Shown here piece by piece: positions 40,395-50,054 of a stretch of DNA of 64,000 nt. Made by a program: the position numbers and the translations under genes. Every line of letters begins with the position of its first letter. The stretch's first letter is position 1. The DNA is taken from positions 496,001 through 560,000 of the forward strand of contig WHUZ01000025.1 in assembly GCA_015179045.1 (NCBI GenBank), written 5' to 3'. The notes below the pieces were generated by a model that was not told the origin of the DNA, made no database searches, and saw only the letters and a list, made by a program, of their open reading frames with translations. The stretch is from Kalaharituber pfeilii. Its lineage: Eukaryota > Ascomycota > Pezizomycetes > Pezizales > Pezizaceae.

Positions 40395-41757
40395 GTTTAC
40401 GGTTTCGGAGTGGGCTGCTTTATGACTATGTCTCGAGTGCGATTGAGTTCTGCATCGTGGTAATTTGCACAGTTTGGGCAATTACATTTGAGTGGACAGA
40501 GATCTATTCGCACTCCGTCCAGAAACCATTGTGGTAGAAAAGTGCTTCAAGCTCGCAAGGTCGATAGCTTTTGCACTATACCGAAGTGTTCTGGAGAGGT
40601 TCTGCAAGTCATGGTGGACCAAAATTGGGGCAAATGACACTAGGCTGCTTGGCTATTCGGAACTTTCATAATCATTGAAGAGATCGCAAGGAACATTATG
40701 ATTGCCACTCTGATTGCAGAAAGTGGTATATCCCAGTCTGTCGATGTGTTTAACGCCATTGCATCACCAATGCTTTTATTGGTACTTACGGGAATCGGCC
40801 GTATGAAGAACCCCAGTGCTAGTCTTCCCTTTACCGCCGCCGGAGAGATATTTTCTTTTGCGGCAAGCGAAGACGCGGGTAGAGGGCTACAGGAGCGGGA
40901 GGTTGGCAGATTACTGGAGGCATTGCTTTGGTGAAACCCGCGGAGTGGGCAAAGAAAGTGATAGGGCTACAATGTAGTGTATCTGTCGAACAGGAGAAGA
41001 ATGATATTTTCCTAACAACCTTGTAGCTGTTTTGCTAAATTGTACACATTAAGCTTCCTAATCGGGTAGTCACTTCCTGATGAAAACAATATGTGGCTTT
41101 GTTCTGGCCTACCGACGAACATTGCGGTTCACGAACCGGCCAGGCCCACCCGCGAACAATTCTTTTTATAAGTATCACTAGGTACCTCTATGTGCTACTA
41201 GTAATCAGTATAGAGAAACGTTCTGCTACCAAGGATAATTGATAAGCCAGTTACTGTGTGCTTGCACAGCCCCATTGCCACTGACAGGTTGCAACTTCCA
41301 AGTTGCCACTTGAAAGTTGCTGTCAGTACTGTTACTAATATGACTCCCAATGTTGCTACTTCCTATCCACATGCTAGAAGATAATAAAGACAACGTAATT
41401 AAAAATTAGTGAATAGACTTCTAGTATTCTTCTTGCTCTAAGTGAAATTTTGGAGTTATCTTCTTAGGTAGAAATATCCGGATTCCTCCGCCGTTTCTAG
41501 TAATATCTTGTGGTAGTAACAAGGCTTACGTTGATGCCAAGAATTAGAATTTTGGTGGTTGTATTGCCAAAAATGGCACTTCATAGAATCCTTGCAAGCG
41601 CCAAGCATCCACTTCTGGCTCTATCCCACTCGTACTGGCAGGACTTCAGCCATCTCCCTCCTAATCTCACTCTCGCTGGTATTGAATCTGCTCCGGGTAT
41701 ACTTTACTTCTCTAGGTATCACAACTAAGTGGTGATTTTCTCCTCAACCCCCTTTAT
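40395..41757. other. Unassigned region
   Basis: No gene with recognisable domains. One end of a MITE-like sequence related to 45048-45233 lies at about 41103-41160 (CTGGCCTACCGACGAACATT). Confidence 0.4.
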
Positions 41758-41784
41758 TCTGTATCTAATGCCAAAACCATTAAA

Positions 41785-42083
41785 TTTTTTTTTTTTTTTT
41801 TATATCAATACTCGCAGGCCGCCCAGAGGGCTATGGCGAGGTTTTTATTTAAAATAAAAACGAAGAAGAAGTAAAAGTCCCCAACCTAACTACTCCTACT
41901 AGCTACAAGTATTGCCCGCGGATCCTTACGTGTTGCGGGTGGCGCCCCGTATGATCTCCTACTTCCGTCCCCTCTCCGGCTCACACCGGGCACATTTGTG
42001 CCATCGCCCGCTCAGTCTCACCTTCTCAACTTCCGCCTCTTTCTCCAGATAAACCACCACCGAACTTGTCTTTTTGCCCTCCT
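41785..42083 (-). mobile_element. Mini-LINE copy 2, inside LINE-C
   Basis: 299 bp with poly(T) at the left and the type 2 tail. TSD CCAAAACCATTAAA at 41771-41784 and 42084-42097. On the - strand it encodes EEGKKTSSVVVYLEKEAEVE and RCEPERGRK then stop (near 41963), the same ORF1 C-terminal module as copies 1 and 3. It is younger than LINE-C. Confidence 0.9.
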
Positions 42084-42097
42084 CCAAAACCATTAAA

Positions 42098-44776
42098 GTA
42101 ACAGACTGGGACAAATGGGAAGAATTTGTTGATAAATATGGCAACAGAAAACTAGCCGAAGGTATTGATGGGTATGAACTACTATGTGAATTAAGCCAAA
42201 AGTTTACAAAAGATGCATACATCACCAGACGCACGAAACGATGGTTCGACAAGGAGGTAAAAGAGGCACGACAAATGACCAGAACCATTCTAAAGAGCGG
42301 GGCTAGCCACACAGAGAAAACAAGAGCGAGAAGACTACTTAGGGAGATAATAAGAGATAAGAAGAAGGAATACTGGGAAGGCTTCTTAGAAGAGGACAGA
42401 ATCACCTCACCATGGGATATTTTCAGGCTAGCAAGAGACCCTTTCCGCCAAAGAGACCTCATGGGGATACCAGGCTCAGACGAGGAGATAGCTAAGGTAT
42501 TGATTGAGCGCAACTTCATATCACAAGGACAAGAAACTACGACCACTACTATCAGACCAACAGGACTCACCGTCGAAAAAGATCAAGCCAGGATGATGAT
42601 AGAAAAGGCACTAACAAAAGCTAAACCAAGATCAGCACCGGGACCCGATGGCATACAATATGGCTTACTGAAGCTTCTGAAGGGTACGACTCTATGGACT
42701 GCTGTAAGAGAGAGAATTGTAGAATATATAAACGGTGACTATGATTTTGCCAGAGGCTTTGAGGTGGTTATGATACTCAAGAAAGGGAAACCCAGAGATC
42801 AGGTAGGGAGTTGGAGACCCATAACGCTTCTGAACACAGGAGCGAAGCTAGGTCAAAAAGTCATCGCAGACCTGCTACAAAGAAAAGACGACCTTTTCAG
42901 AGACACTCAGCTTGGAGGAAGACGCCATCGAGGTGCAGAGGATCTACAGCGACAAGTACTGAAGGAGACAGAGAAGAGGCTACAGAAGAAAGAATGGGTA
43001 GCCCTAGTGGGAGACGATATTAAGTCAGCTTTTAACTTTCTTCGAAGGGACAAGGTGGTTGCTCGAATAAGACAAACAGACCATAACCTAGCGAGCTTTG
43101 TAGAAGCTTTTATGATGCCGACCAACAACATGACATGGGATGGCAAAAGGAGAGCTACAGGGAGGATGACAGATGGTACACCGCAAGGATCTCCACTATC
43201 CCCGGTACTATTCCTGATAGGTGTAGCACCTGTGGCAGAGAAGGTAGACCAACACAACTTCACCAGGTCAGATGTCGATGATTTCCACAGTGTAATCTCA
43301 CATCCGTCACTCCTAAAACTCCGACAAGCCATAAAGATACACAGGGCAAAAATCACCGAAACAGCAGCAGAGCATGAATTCGAAATTGACCCAAACAAGT
43401 CCGAGACACTAATAATTGGGGTAAAAGGCCCTGACTATAGGCTAACCGGATTGACGGTAGATTGGGAGCTAAAATTTACTCGACATCATAGGAAGAGACT
43501 ACTTCTCGGGAAGGCAGCATGGGGAGTGGCATCGAGACTAACTCGCCTCACACCAGGCAAGAAACGACAGATATATACAAGCATCGCACGCACAATCGCC
43601 ACATGGGGATGCTGGGCATGGCAGGACTACTCAAGACAGTCTCCACCTGCAACCAAGATCAAAGACATAGAAAAATGGCAATACACAGTAGCACAGAAGA
43701 TTACTGCAGCCCCGTGGGGTACCAGGCGAGACGTAGTCGAAGGAATAGCCAACCTAGAATCAGCCCAAACATTCCTAGAAGGAGAACGCCAGAGGGTAGA
43801 AGCCAGGGCCCTACGGTTCCACGATGAGATAATCCAAAACAGGGATAATGAGTGCAGGTACCTACGGGGGTCTCTCTCACACAACAACCCCCTACCACTA
43901 GCCATCCTACCAGCACTACCTGCGGACGCAGACAAGCTCGAGTTCGAGAATGCCAGCCAATGCCGAGGACGAGGGGTGGAACTCCGTCTACACTGACGGG
44001 AGCAGGATAGATTACAAGACAGGCCTAGGCACCTACGCAAAAGACACCTCTACTTCCACATACCTAGGGGAACAGACTACTGTCAATGATGCAGAACTCA
44101 TTGCCATGAGCGAAGCATTACGCAATCAAGCTGGGGAACTCCTGATCATAACCGACTCTAAGGTATCGATATCCAAGCTCCTAAAGATCGCCCAGGGAGA
44201 GCCCACCCACAAAGGACCGGCAAAACTGGTTAGAGACGCCTGGAAAGCGAGAACAGACCGAGGTGACTGGGACGTTGCAGTGATGTGGGTCAAGTCCCAT
44301 ATAGGAGTCAAAGGGAACACCGAGGCAGACACAGCTGCGAAAATAGGCACATGCCTCCCCTACCAAGATGAAACCATAACAGAAGATGGGATACGACAAA
44401 CCTCGAGACATCAGCGCGCCACAGAGAGAAACCGGCTAGGGCTCAGCTACCGTCCCTTGACAAGACTTGGAAGTCGACACATAGCCACACTAGCTTGGAA
44501 GTCGACACATAGCCACACTAGCTTGGAAGTCGACACATAGCCACACTAGCTTGGAAGTCGACACATAGCCACACTAGCAGGAATACTGGGCGGCAAGTTA
44601 CTACGGAAATGGCAGTACGAAATCGGGAAAGCAGACAGCCCAGAATGTCGATGGTGTGGGGAGGAGGAGGAGACTACTGAACATGTGCTCACTAGGTGCA
44701 GGACATGGAAACGAAAGTGGCCAGGAGGCATGAAGACTTGGTCACTCCTCCGAAGAGCAAGGACACAGACCCACTA
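42098..44776 (+). pseudogene. LINE-C ORF2: RT, RNase H, zinc knuckle
   Basis: RT runs to about 43960: SAPGPDGIQ, VMILKKGKPRD, GDDIKSAFNF, GTPQGSPLSP and SDVDDF at the active site, where Ser replaces the usual Tyr or Phe. A frameshift near 43950-43970 leads to RNase H (VYTDGSRID, NDAELIAMSEAL, ITDSKVSIS, VKSHIGVKGNTEADTAAK). A 28-bp unit repeated four times (44466-44577) then disrupts the frame locally. The C-terminal ADSPECRWCGEEEETTEH knuckle follows, to a stop near 44776. It is among the most complete ORF2s here but lacks the endonuclease. Confidence 0.9.
44466..44577 (+). repeat. 28-bp tandem repeat x4 inside LINE-C ORF2
   Basis: Four identical copies of CTTGGAAGTCGACACATAGC + CACACTAG. 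Three extra copies add 84 bp, a multiple of three, so the sequence after the array is back in frame, but a stop occurs within the array. Confidence 0.97.
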
Positions 44777-44959
44777 AGAGACATCTTGGAGTGGGCAGGG
44801 GCATTGGAGACACACAGGATCTTTTCTTATTCCTTATCTTCTACCTTCATATGTATCTAATCTCATGTAACTAATCTCGCCATAGCCCCCAGGGCGGCAC
44901 GCGAGTAATGATATAAAAAAAAAAAAAAAAAAAAATCTGTATCTAATACCCGATTCATA

Positions 44960-45026
44960 TGTAACTAAATCGCCATAGCCCCCAGGGCGGCACGCGATCA
45001 ATGATATTTTTTTTTAAAAAAAAAAA
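44960..45026 (+). mobile_element. Type 2 LINE tail remnant
   Basis: AAATCGCCATAGCCCCCAGG, GCGGCACGCGATCAATGATA, then T and A runs. No duplication found. Confidence 0.7.
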
Positions 45027-45047
45027 GGCCCAATTCAGACTCATGTG

Positions 45048-45233
45048 CTGGCCTACTGACGAATATTGTGGTTCGCAAAACTGGGCATATATATACATAT
45101 AGGTACATGGAGGTACATTCATGTTCACCGCTAGGCCAGGTGTTCGTGGCTGGGCTGGCCCCGTGAAAAACACCATATGTTTTTCACGGGGCCGGCCGAT
45201 TCGCGAACCGGAAAATGTCCGTCGGTGGGCCAG
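45048..45233. repeat. MITE-like element with internal hairpin
   Basis: Ends CTGGCCTACTGACGAATATT / inverted AATGTCCGTCGGTGGGCCAG (a few mismatches). Its centre is a 14-bp perfect stem CCCCGTGAAAAACA/TGTTTTTCACGGGG at 45159-45191. A relative of one end is at 41103. Confidence 0.75.
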
Positions 45234-46100
45234 AACAGCTTTACCGTTATTTCCAAGCACAAGCATGGTTTGTTCTCGAACTTTGGTCATCCTAACAACA
45301 CCAGGCTGGGTAGAAACGTGGTGCTTGTGAATTGCCTTTGTTTTCTTCCCTCATTATTTTTGCTGTTCTAAATTGGTAGAAAGGATTTAAAAAATAAAAT
45401 GCTTTTCCAATATCTAAAAAATCAAATAGCTGAGTTCTGCAAATTGCTCACCTCGTACATGAAAGGCAGGAAGTTGTACATACATCGAGGGGCCTTGGCC
45501 AAGTATCCAATTAAGGCGTACACTGCCACATCCTTGGAAAGTCAGGTGATGCAAGTGCGGCCGGTGAAATAATCTGCGGTCAATGTATTTGACACAATAG
45601 ATTGATACTTACACAAACCAGAGGATATGAGCATACAGTTTTGAAGTAAGTCAATAAGGAGAATTGAAAACCTCAAAGATGGTGTTACGTCATGACTTCA
45701 TCACGTTTATATGTTTCCTAAGTCGGCCTTCTCTAACTTCTTGGCATGCATTTCCTAGTCATGAGTACCTGCTCTGGTCCGATTGCGAATCCGGTATGGC
45801 AAGTGACAAGTTAAGTTTTCACAAAAGTCAAGTTGATTGTGATTCTTGTCTACCATCCATACTTTTTTGTTTTTATTTTTTTTATACCTACATATGAGTT
45901 GCAAGCACATGGTGTAGTTAATGGTTGTCGTTCTTCCGCAAGGATCACTACAGCACATTTTTTGTAGTTGCCAACGTTGTGCAGCATCTGTCATACTGAT
46001 ACTATCTATGAAGGTTGCAGTAATCGCGGGCGACCAGTCGGGGTAGTCCAGTGTTCCCTCTCTCAGGTACTTTGTCAGCCAGCCTAAGAACGCTAGGTTA
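45234..46100. other. Unassigned spacer
   Basis: No supported gene; short A- and T-rich runs. Confidence 0.4.
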
Positions 46101-46699
46101 CAGGACCTACTGTAGATGCACACTGATGACAATTCTCTGTTCGCTGTATTTGCTTAACGTCCGGAACCTCTTTCAGGTCGAACTGTAGCCACTTCAGCTT
46201 TTTGTCATTGATGCTGAGGCTCTGGCGTTATGCTTCCATTCTTTTACCATGTCCCCCCTCAACGGCAGCTATTTCTTGCTGCCAACGAGGTGCAGCACTG
46301 CGGTCATGGTCCTGGCATCTTCCTTTTGAGCTTCAAGAGATCAGCCACCCGCTTGCTCAAGCTGTCCCCCATTGATGGCACCTCGTTCAAAGTGACCCCA
46401 GCAAGGTATTTATCCCGGAAATCTAGCTGGAATGCTGCGAGTATTTCTCTTATTGCAGCTGTATCCACTCTCAGGTCCGTTATATCAGACATAGTGAGGA
46501 TTATAATTTGCGCTGTGGCTAGAGGACCGGGACTGATCGAGCCTGTACTGTGATTCTTCCCCTGACTTGCCCTTCATAGCCACGGACGGGGAATGCTTCT
46601 GTCAGGAGTACGCTGCAATTCGAGCGCTTGCTTAGCAGCTTAGGGGGGAGCCCTATACACTACTGTCTCCCCCAGAACTTGAGCGTCCAAGGAACCGGA

Positions 46700-46742
<43 letters not shown>

Positions 46743-47522
46743 TCATTAATCGCGTGCCGCCCTACGGGCTATGGCGATGTTGTGCTATAATAAAAAGAAA
46801 AGTTAACTACACCGACAGAAACTATCCGCCTAAAAAAAAAAAAAAAAAAAAAACCCCAATCCTAGCCCAGCCTTAATTACATGTGTTTCCCGCAGTCTCC
46901 AATTGTTTTCGCGGGGGGAAAGACGCCCAGCCGAATTGCCTCACCTCCGTCCCCTTTCGGCCTCGTACCGAGACGCCCTTAACCATCTACCTCCGAGTCT
47001 AACCTTGTCTAAGTCCCGGTGATCCTCCAGAAAAACCACAACCGAACTCGTCTTCTTCCCTTCACCTACCAAGAGGTCTTTCCTTCGCAACCACCGAATC
47101 CCGACAATCTTCCCCAGACCCTGATTGTCCTCGCCCAGCCATCGTTGCACCTTCCCTAACTCCCTCCTCAACGCCACCCCGTGTACAACAATGCCCTGGA
47201 CCCGGATCCTCGGTTCCCTCGGTGGAGGAGGCGGTCGTCCTTTGCCCTTGTCCTTGCCTCGACCCGCTTCCTCCCGTCCCGGCCGTTTCTTCTTCCCCGA
47301 CGGCGGCGGAGCTGGTGATGGTGATGGTTGTGGTGGTGGTGCCGCCTGTGACCCTGTCTGTGAAGGCGGCTGCGGTGGCTGTGTGACGCCCGAAGGAACC
47401 GGATCTTTTGAAGTAGGCACGACCCAATGGGGCCTCACATCTCGCATTATGTAGATACTCAGGTGTCTCGTGAAGTCTTGATAGATTTTTCCAATGTCCG
47501 GCTGCACTCCAGCGGCTTTCAA
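46100..47522 (-). pseudogene. Possible decayed host-like coding sequence, split by mini-LINE 3
   Basis: Reading the - strand, LKAAGVQPDIGKIYQDFTRH and RPHWVVPTSKDPVP precede the insertion. After it come WTLKFWGRQ and a stop, then separate open pieces: MSDITDLRVDTAAIREILAA with SLSKRVADLLKLKRK (46492-46304), and WQQEIAAVEGGHGKRMEA with KKLKWLQFDLKEVPDVKQ (about 46290-46150). The composition is protein-like but the pieces are in different frames with stops. The family is not recognised; some pieces may be chance ORFs. Confidence 0.3.
46702..47392 (-). mobile_element. Mini-LINE copy 3 (longest)
   Basis: TSD AAGGAACCGGATCTTTT at 46689-46705 (merging with poly T) and 47393-47409. The tail is type 2. 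On the - strand the ORF runs to 46941: a Pro/Gln-rich part, a basic GKKKRPGREEAGRGKDKGKG stretch, GIVVHGVALRRELGKVQRWL, GKIVGIRWLRRKDLL, GEGKKTSSVVVFLED and YEAERGRR stop. This is the C-terminal part of a LINE ORF1. The - strand frame continues upstream out of the element only by chance. An internal A-run lies at 46833-46853. Confidence 0.87.
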
Positions 47523-47957
47523 TTTGAATAGAGGAGCAGGAAGACAGCAATGTAGTCCCTAACGGCGACTATTCCACCTGCAGGCGAGATGTAGATCCAG
47601 TTGTCATAGCCAGCAAGACTAAGAGGGCCGCAAGGTCAACAAATTAGCATCCAAGGTATAGAGTATCGGGACTGGAGAGAAGTCAAAGTCAGAAATTCAG
47701 GTCACGTTGCGTGGGTCCATCTGTATAAGAGCAGAACAGAGGGTGATTGATAGATGAAAACGTGCGAGTCGAGGTTAGAGGCACCGTGGGTCATAGACGG
47801 GACTTCCCAATCTGGAAAGTCATTCTCGCACAGTAACTCCGTCGTACCAGCAGCGCCACGCCATTCCTCCCGCTCTCAAATAGTAGCTCTTCGCTCCGGA
47901 CGACGCAGGGTGCAGAACATTCAGATGGCAAGGCAGGCCCTTTGGATAGAACTGCTC
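47523..47957. other. Unassigned spacer
   Basis: No supported gene or repeat. Confidence 0.4.
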
Positions 47958-47970
47958 AAGGTAATATTAT

Positions 47971-48028
47971 ATCGCTATAGCCCATAGGGCGGTAAGCGAT
48001 TAATGATATTAAAAAAAAAAAAAAAAAA
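47971..48028 (+). mobile_element. Tail-only type 2 insertion (58 bp)
   Basis: ATCGCTATAGCCCATAGGGC, GGTAAGCGATTAATGATATT and poly(A), flanked by GGTAATATTAT at 47960-47970 and 48029-48039. It contains nothing but the LINE 3' hairpin, the ATTAATGATAT box and the A-tail. Confidence 0.92.
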
Positions 48029-48400
48029 GGTAATATTATTTCCTAGTCTTAGTTTCATGCCATCTTTAGTCTTTTTTTTTTTTTTTTTTTTATATCATTA
48101 ATCGCTGGCCGCCCTATGGGCTATGGCGACGTGCTATGGATTTATAGAGAAAATAGTAACAAGAATCAGTCCCCCCCTCCTCCTGAACGACCATAAACGT
48201 AGCTAAGAAAAGGTAACGTCACTCTCCGAGCATCTCCATCAACCTCATCAGCGGGTCTTCTCCCCCCTCCCCTTCGACCCTCGGTGGTCTCCTCACGTGA
48301 TCCTCCCCCCCGGTCACCTCCGCCGCCACACTCTGCACTGTCCTAACAGATGTCTCGTTGTCTCCTCCTCCTCCCTGCACCACCTGCACTCTGGTCTGTC

Positions 48401-48460
48401 GATCGCCATAGCCCTTAGGGCGGCATGTGATTAATGAAATAAAAAAAAAAAAAAAAAAAA
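48401..48460 (+). mobile_element. Tail-only type 2 insertion inside LINE-F (60 bp)
   Basis: GATCGCCATAGCCCTTAGGG, GCATGTGATTAATGAAATA and poly(A), flanked by the perfect duplication CTCTGGTCTGTC (48389-48400, 48461-48472). It starts at the same hairpin base as the insertion at 47971. Confidence 0.93.
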
Positions 48461-48506
48461 CTCTGGTCTGTCCCCTTCCCCAATTTACCACCTCCAAGCA
48501 CGTAGA

Positions 48507-49250
48507 TGTTACGGGCGTGAGGGGCTCGGCTCCGGTGGGCGCTGGCAGGCACCGGATGTTACGGCTACGGTTCAGTGAATACGGCGGGTCGGGGTCGCCA
48601 CGGAGGTTTATATACGGCGGTGCCGGGACGACTACGGAGGCGTATATACGGCGGACCGGAAGGGCAGCTACTCGGCGGGGAGCGCGCAGCGGAGCGGAGC
48701 GATTCACGGGCGTATTGAGGGAACGATAGGTTCAGAGTTATAGAGAACTAGAGAGAACACCGCTAGTGTCTTGATTCTTCTAACTATGCTATCGCCAGCC
48801 GGCGCTTATATAGACTTCAGCGCAGCCATACATGAGTAGTCAACAAATGAATAATTGGCTGGCAACGCGGCGATTCCTTATCAATGCCAATACTGGTGGT
48901 AATAGGCACACGTAACGAAAACATGCAAAAATAGTACGGGACAAAGATAACGAATTTACTAATGCATGTGCGTATATTAATAAAGCTTCCGTAAATCGAG
49001 TGTATGCATCAAGCTGCATTCCGGATGACACACCCTTCCATAGTACTTCCCTATCTAAACGATGCGAGAATCAACAGCCAAGCCTAACGGGTGATCAGTC
49101 CGGTCAATCAGCATTGGTCTTATGTTCGATTACAGGGTAAGCGTTTTCCCCTTGGCGGGTAAGTCTTCACCTTTAGCCGTAACAGCTAATAGTAGTGGAA
49201 CCCTTGCCCCTTGCCACAGTGGTAGACAAGTTTCCACCTTAGCCGTAACA
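48507..49250 (-). mobile_element. Solo LTR no. 3 (TSD GTAGA)
   Basis: 744 bp, TGTTACGGGCGTGAGG...TTAGCCGTAACA, with GTAGA at 48502-48506 and 49251-49255. It is close in sequence to solo LTR no. 1. It lies within LINE-F and interrupts the knuckle/RNase H region. Confidence 0.95.
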
Positions 49251-49518
49251 GTAGACCCTTACCCCCACCAGTCCCGCCAATCTCCCTGTCAGGTGCCCCA
49301 ACCTCTCTAGTGGTCTATATGCCAATTCCAACCGGTTTCTCTCCTCTGCCCTCTCCCTCCTTCCTCTTTGTCTCATACCGGCTTCCGTAACAATCTCTGG
49401 GCGCGCTGCAATGCAGTACCCACTCTTGCCGCCTCATCCGCCACCTCGTTCCCAGCAATGCCTCTATGAGCCTTGACCCATAGAACCACCAAGTCCAGCT
49501 CCCCTCATCTTTAGTCTT

Positions 49519-49898
49519 GAAGCTAGACGCTAACTGATTACGCTGACTAATTACTTCCCTTATACAACCAATGCTAGTAATATTGCACTTCTAAACTACC
49601 CCTTTCAATTCAGGGGAATATCCACCCCAAAAAGAGACCAACACCGGCTATCCACTACCTGTATACCAGGTTCTACGTTTTATTCTCCTTTTCCCCTCAA
49701 AGCACCTCGAGTATGCACGTAGTATCAGTATAAGATACTTAATTAGCACCGACCAAGATGCTCAGATACCGTCCAGTGGGGTGGCATTAGAACGACATAA
49801 ACACATCCCTACTGCTCTTGGGTATCTGTTTTCTTCAAAGTGGATATCAACACAATAATAAGCTGTTAGCGACATATGTAGGTATGTGAGTTTTATGT
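49519..49898. other. Unassigned spacer
   Basis: AT-richer unique sequence between LINE-F and LINE-G; nothing recognised. Confidence 0.45.
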
Positions 49899-50054
49899 AT
49901 TTTTTTTTTTTTTTTTTTTTTAAATCACATAACCCCGCTTGTAGCACTAAGCCATGGCAGGGTCCCTGGGCAAGCCCTCATAGCCCGGAGACAGGCTAAA
50001 CTAACTCTCTACATACATGGCCCCCACGCGCCGTCGCCCCCGCTCTCCTAGCTT

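Larger units (their letters stand above)
41770..44935 (+). mobile_element. LINE-C, 5'-truncated type 2 LINE
   Basis: TSD TCTGTATCTAAT at 41758-41769 and 44936-44947. The element begins GCCAAAACCATTAAAGTAAC, immediately interrupted by mini-LINE copy 2. It ends with the type 2 hairpin (CGCCATAGCCCCCAGGGCGG), GAGTAATGATATA and poly(A). It lacks ORF1 and the endonuclease. Confidence 0.92.
48075..49505 (-). mobile_element. LINE-F, 5'-truncated type 2 LINE
   Basis: TSD CATCTTTAGTCTT at 48062-48074 and 49506-49518. On the - strand it encodes the RNase H end (VVLWVKAHRGIAGNEVADEA, then EIVTEAGMRQR after a one-base shift) and the ORF2 terminus ending RLMEMLGE (48219). It is interrupted by a tail-only insertion (48401-48460) and by solo LTR no. 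3 (48507-49250). Confidence 0.9.

Noticed and set aside
47410..47522. Reading 46941-47522 as one 193-residue gene
   Set aside because: The frame crosses the mini-LINE boundary and its TSD at 47393-47409; it is a chance fusion.
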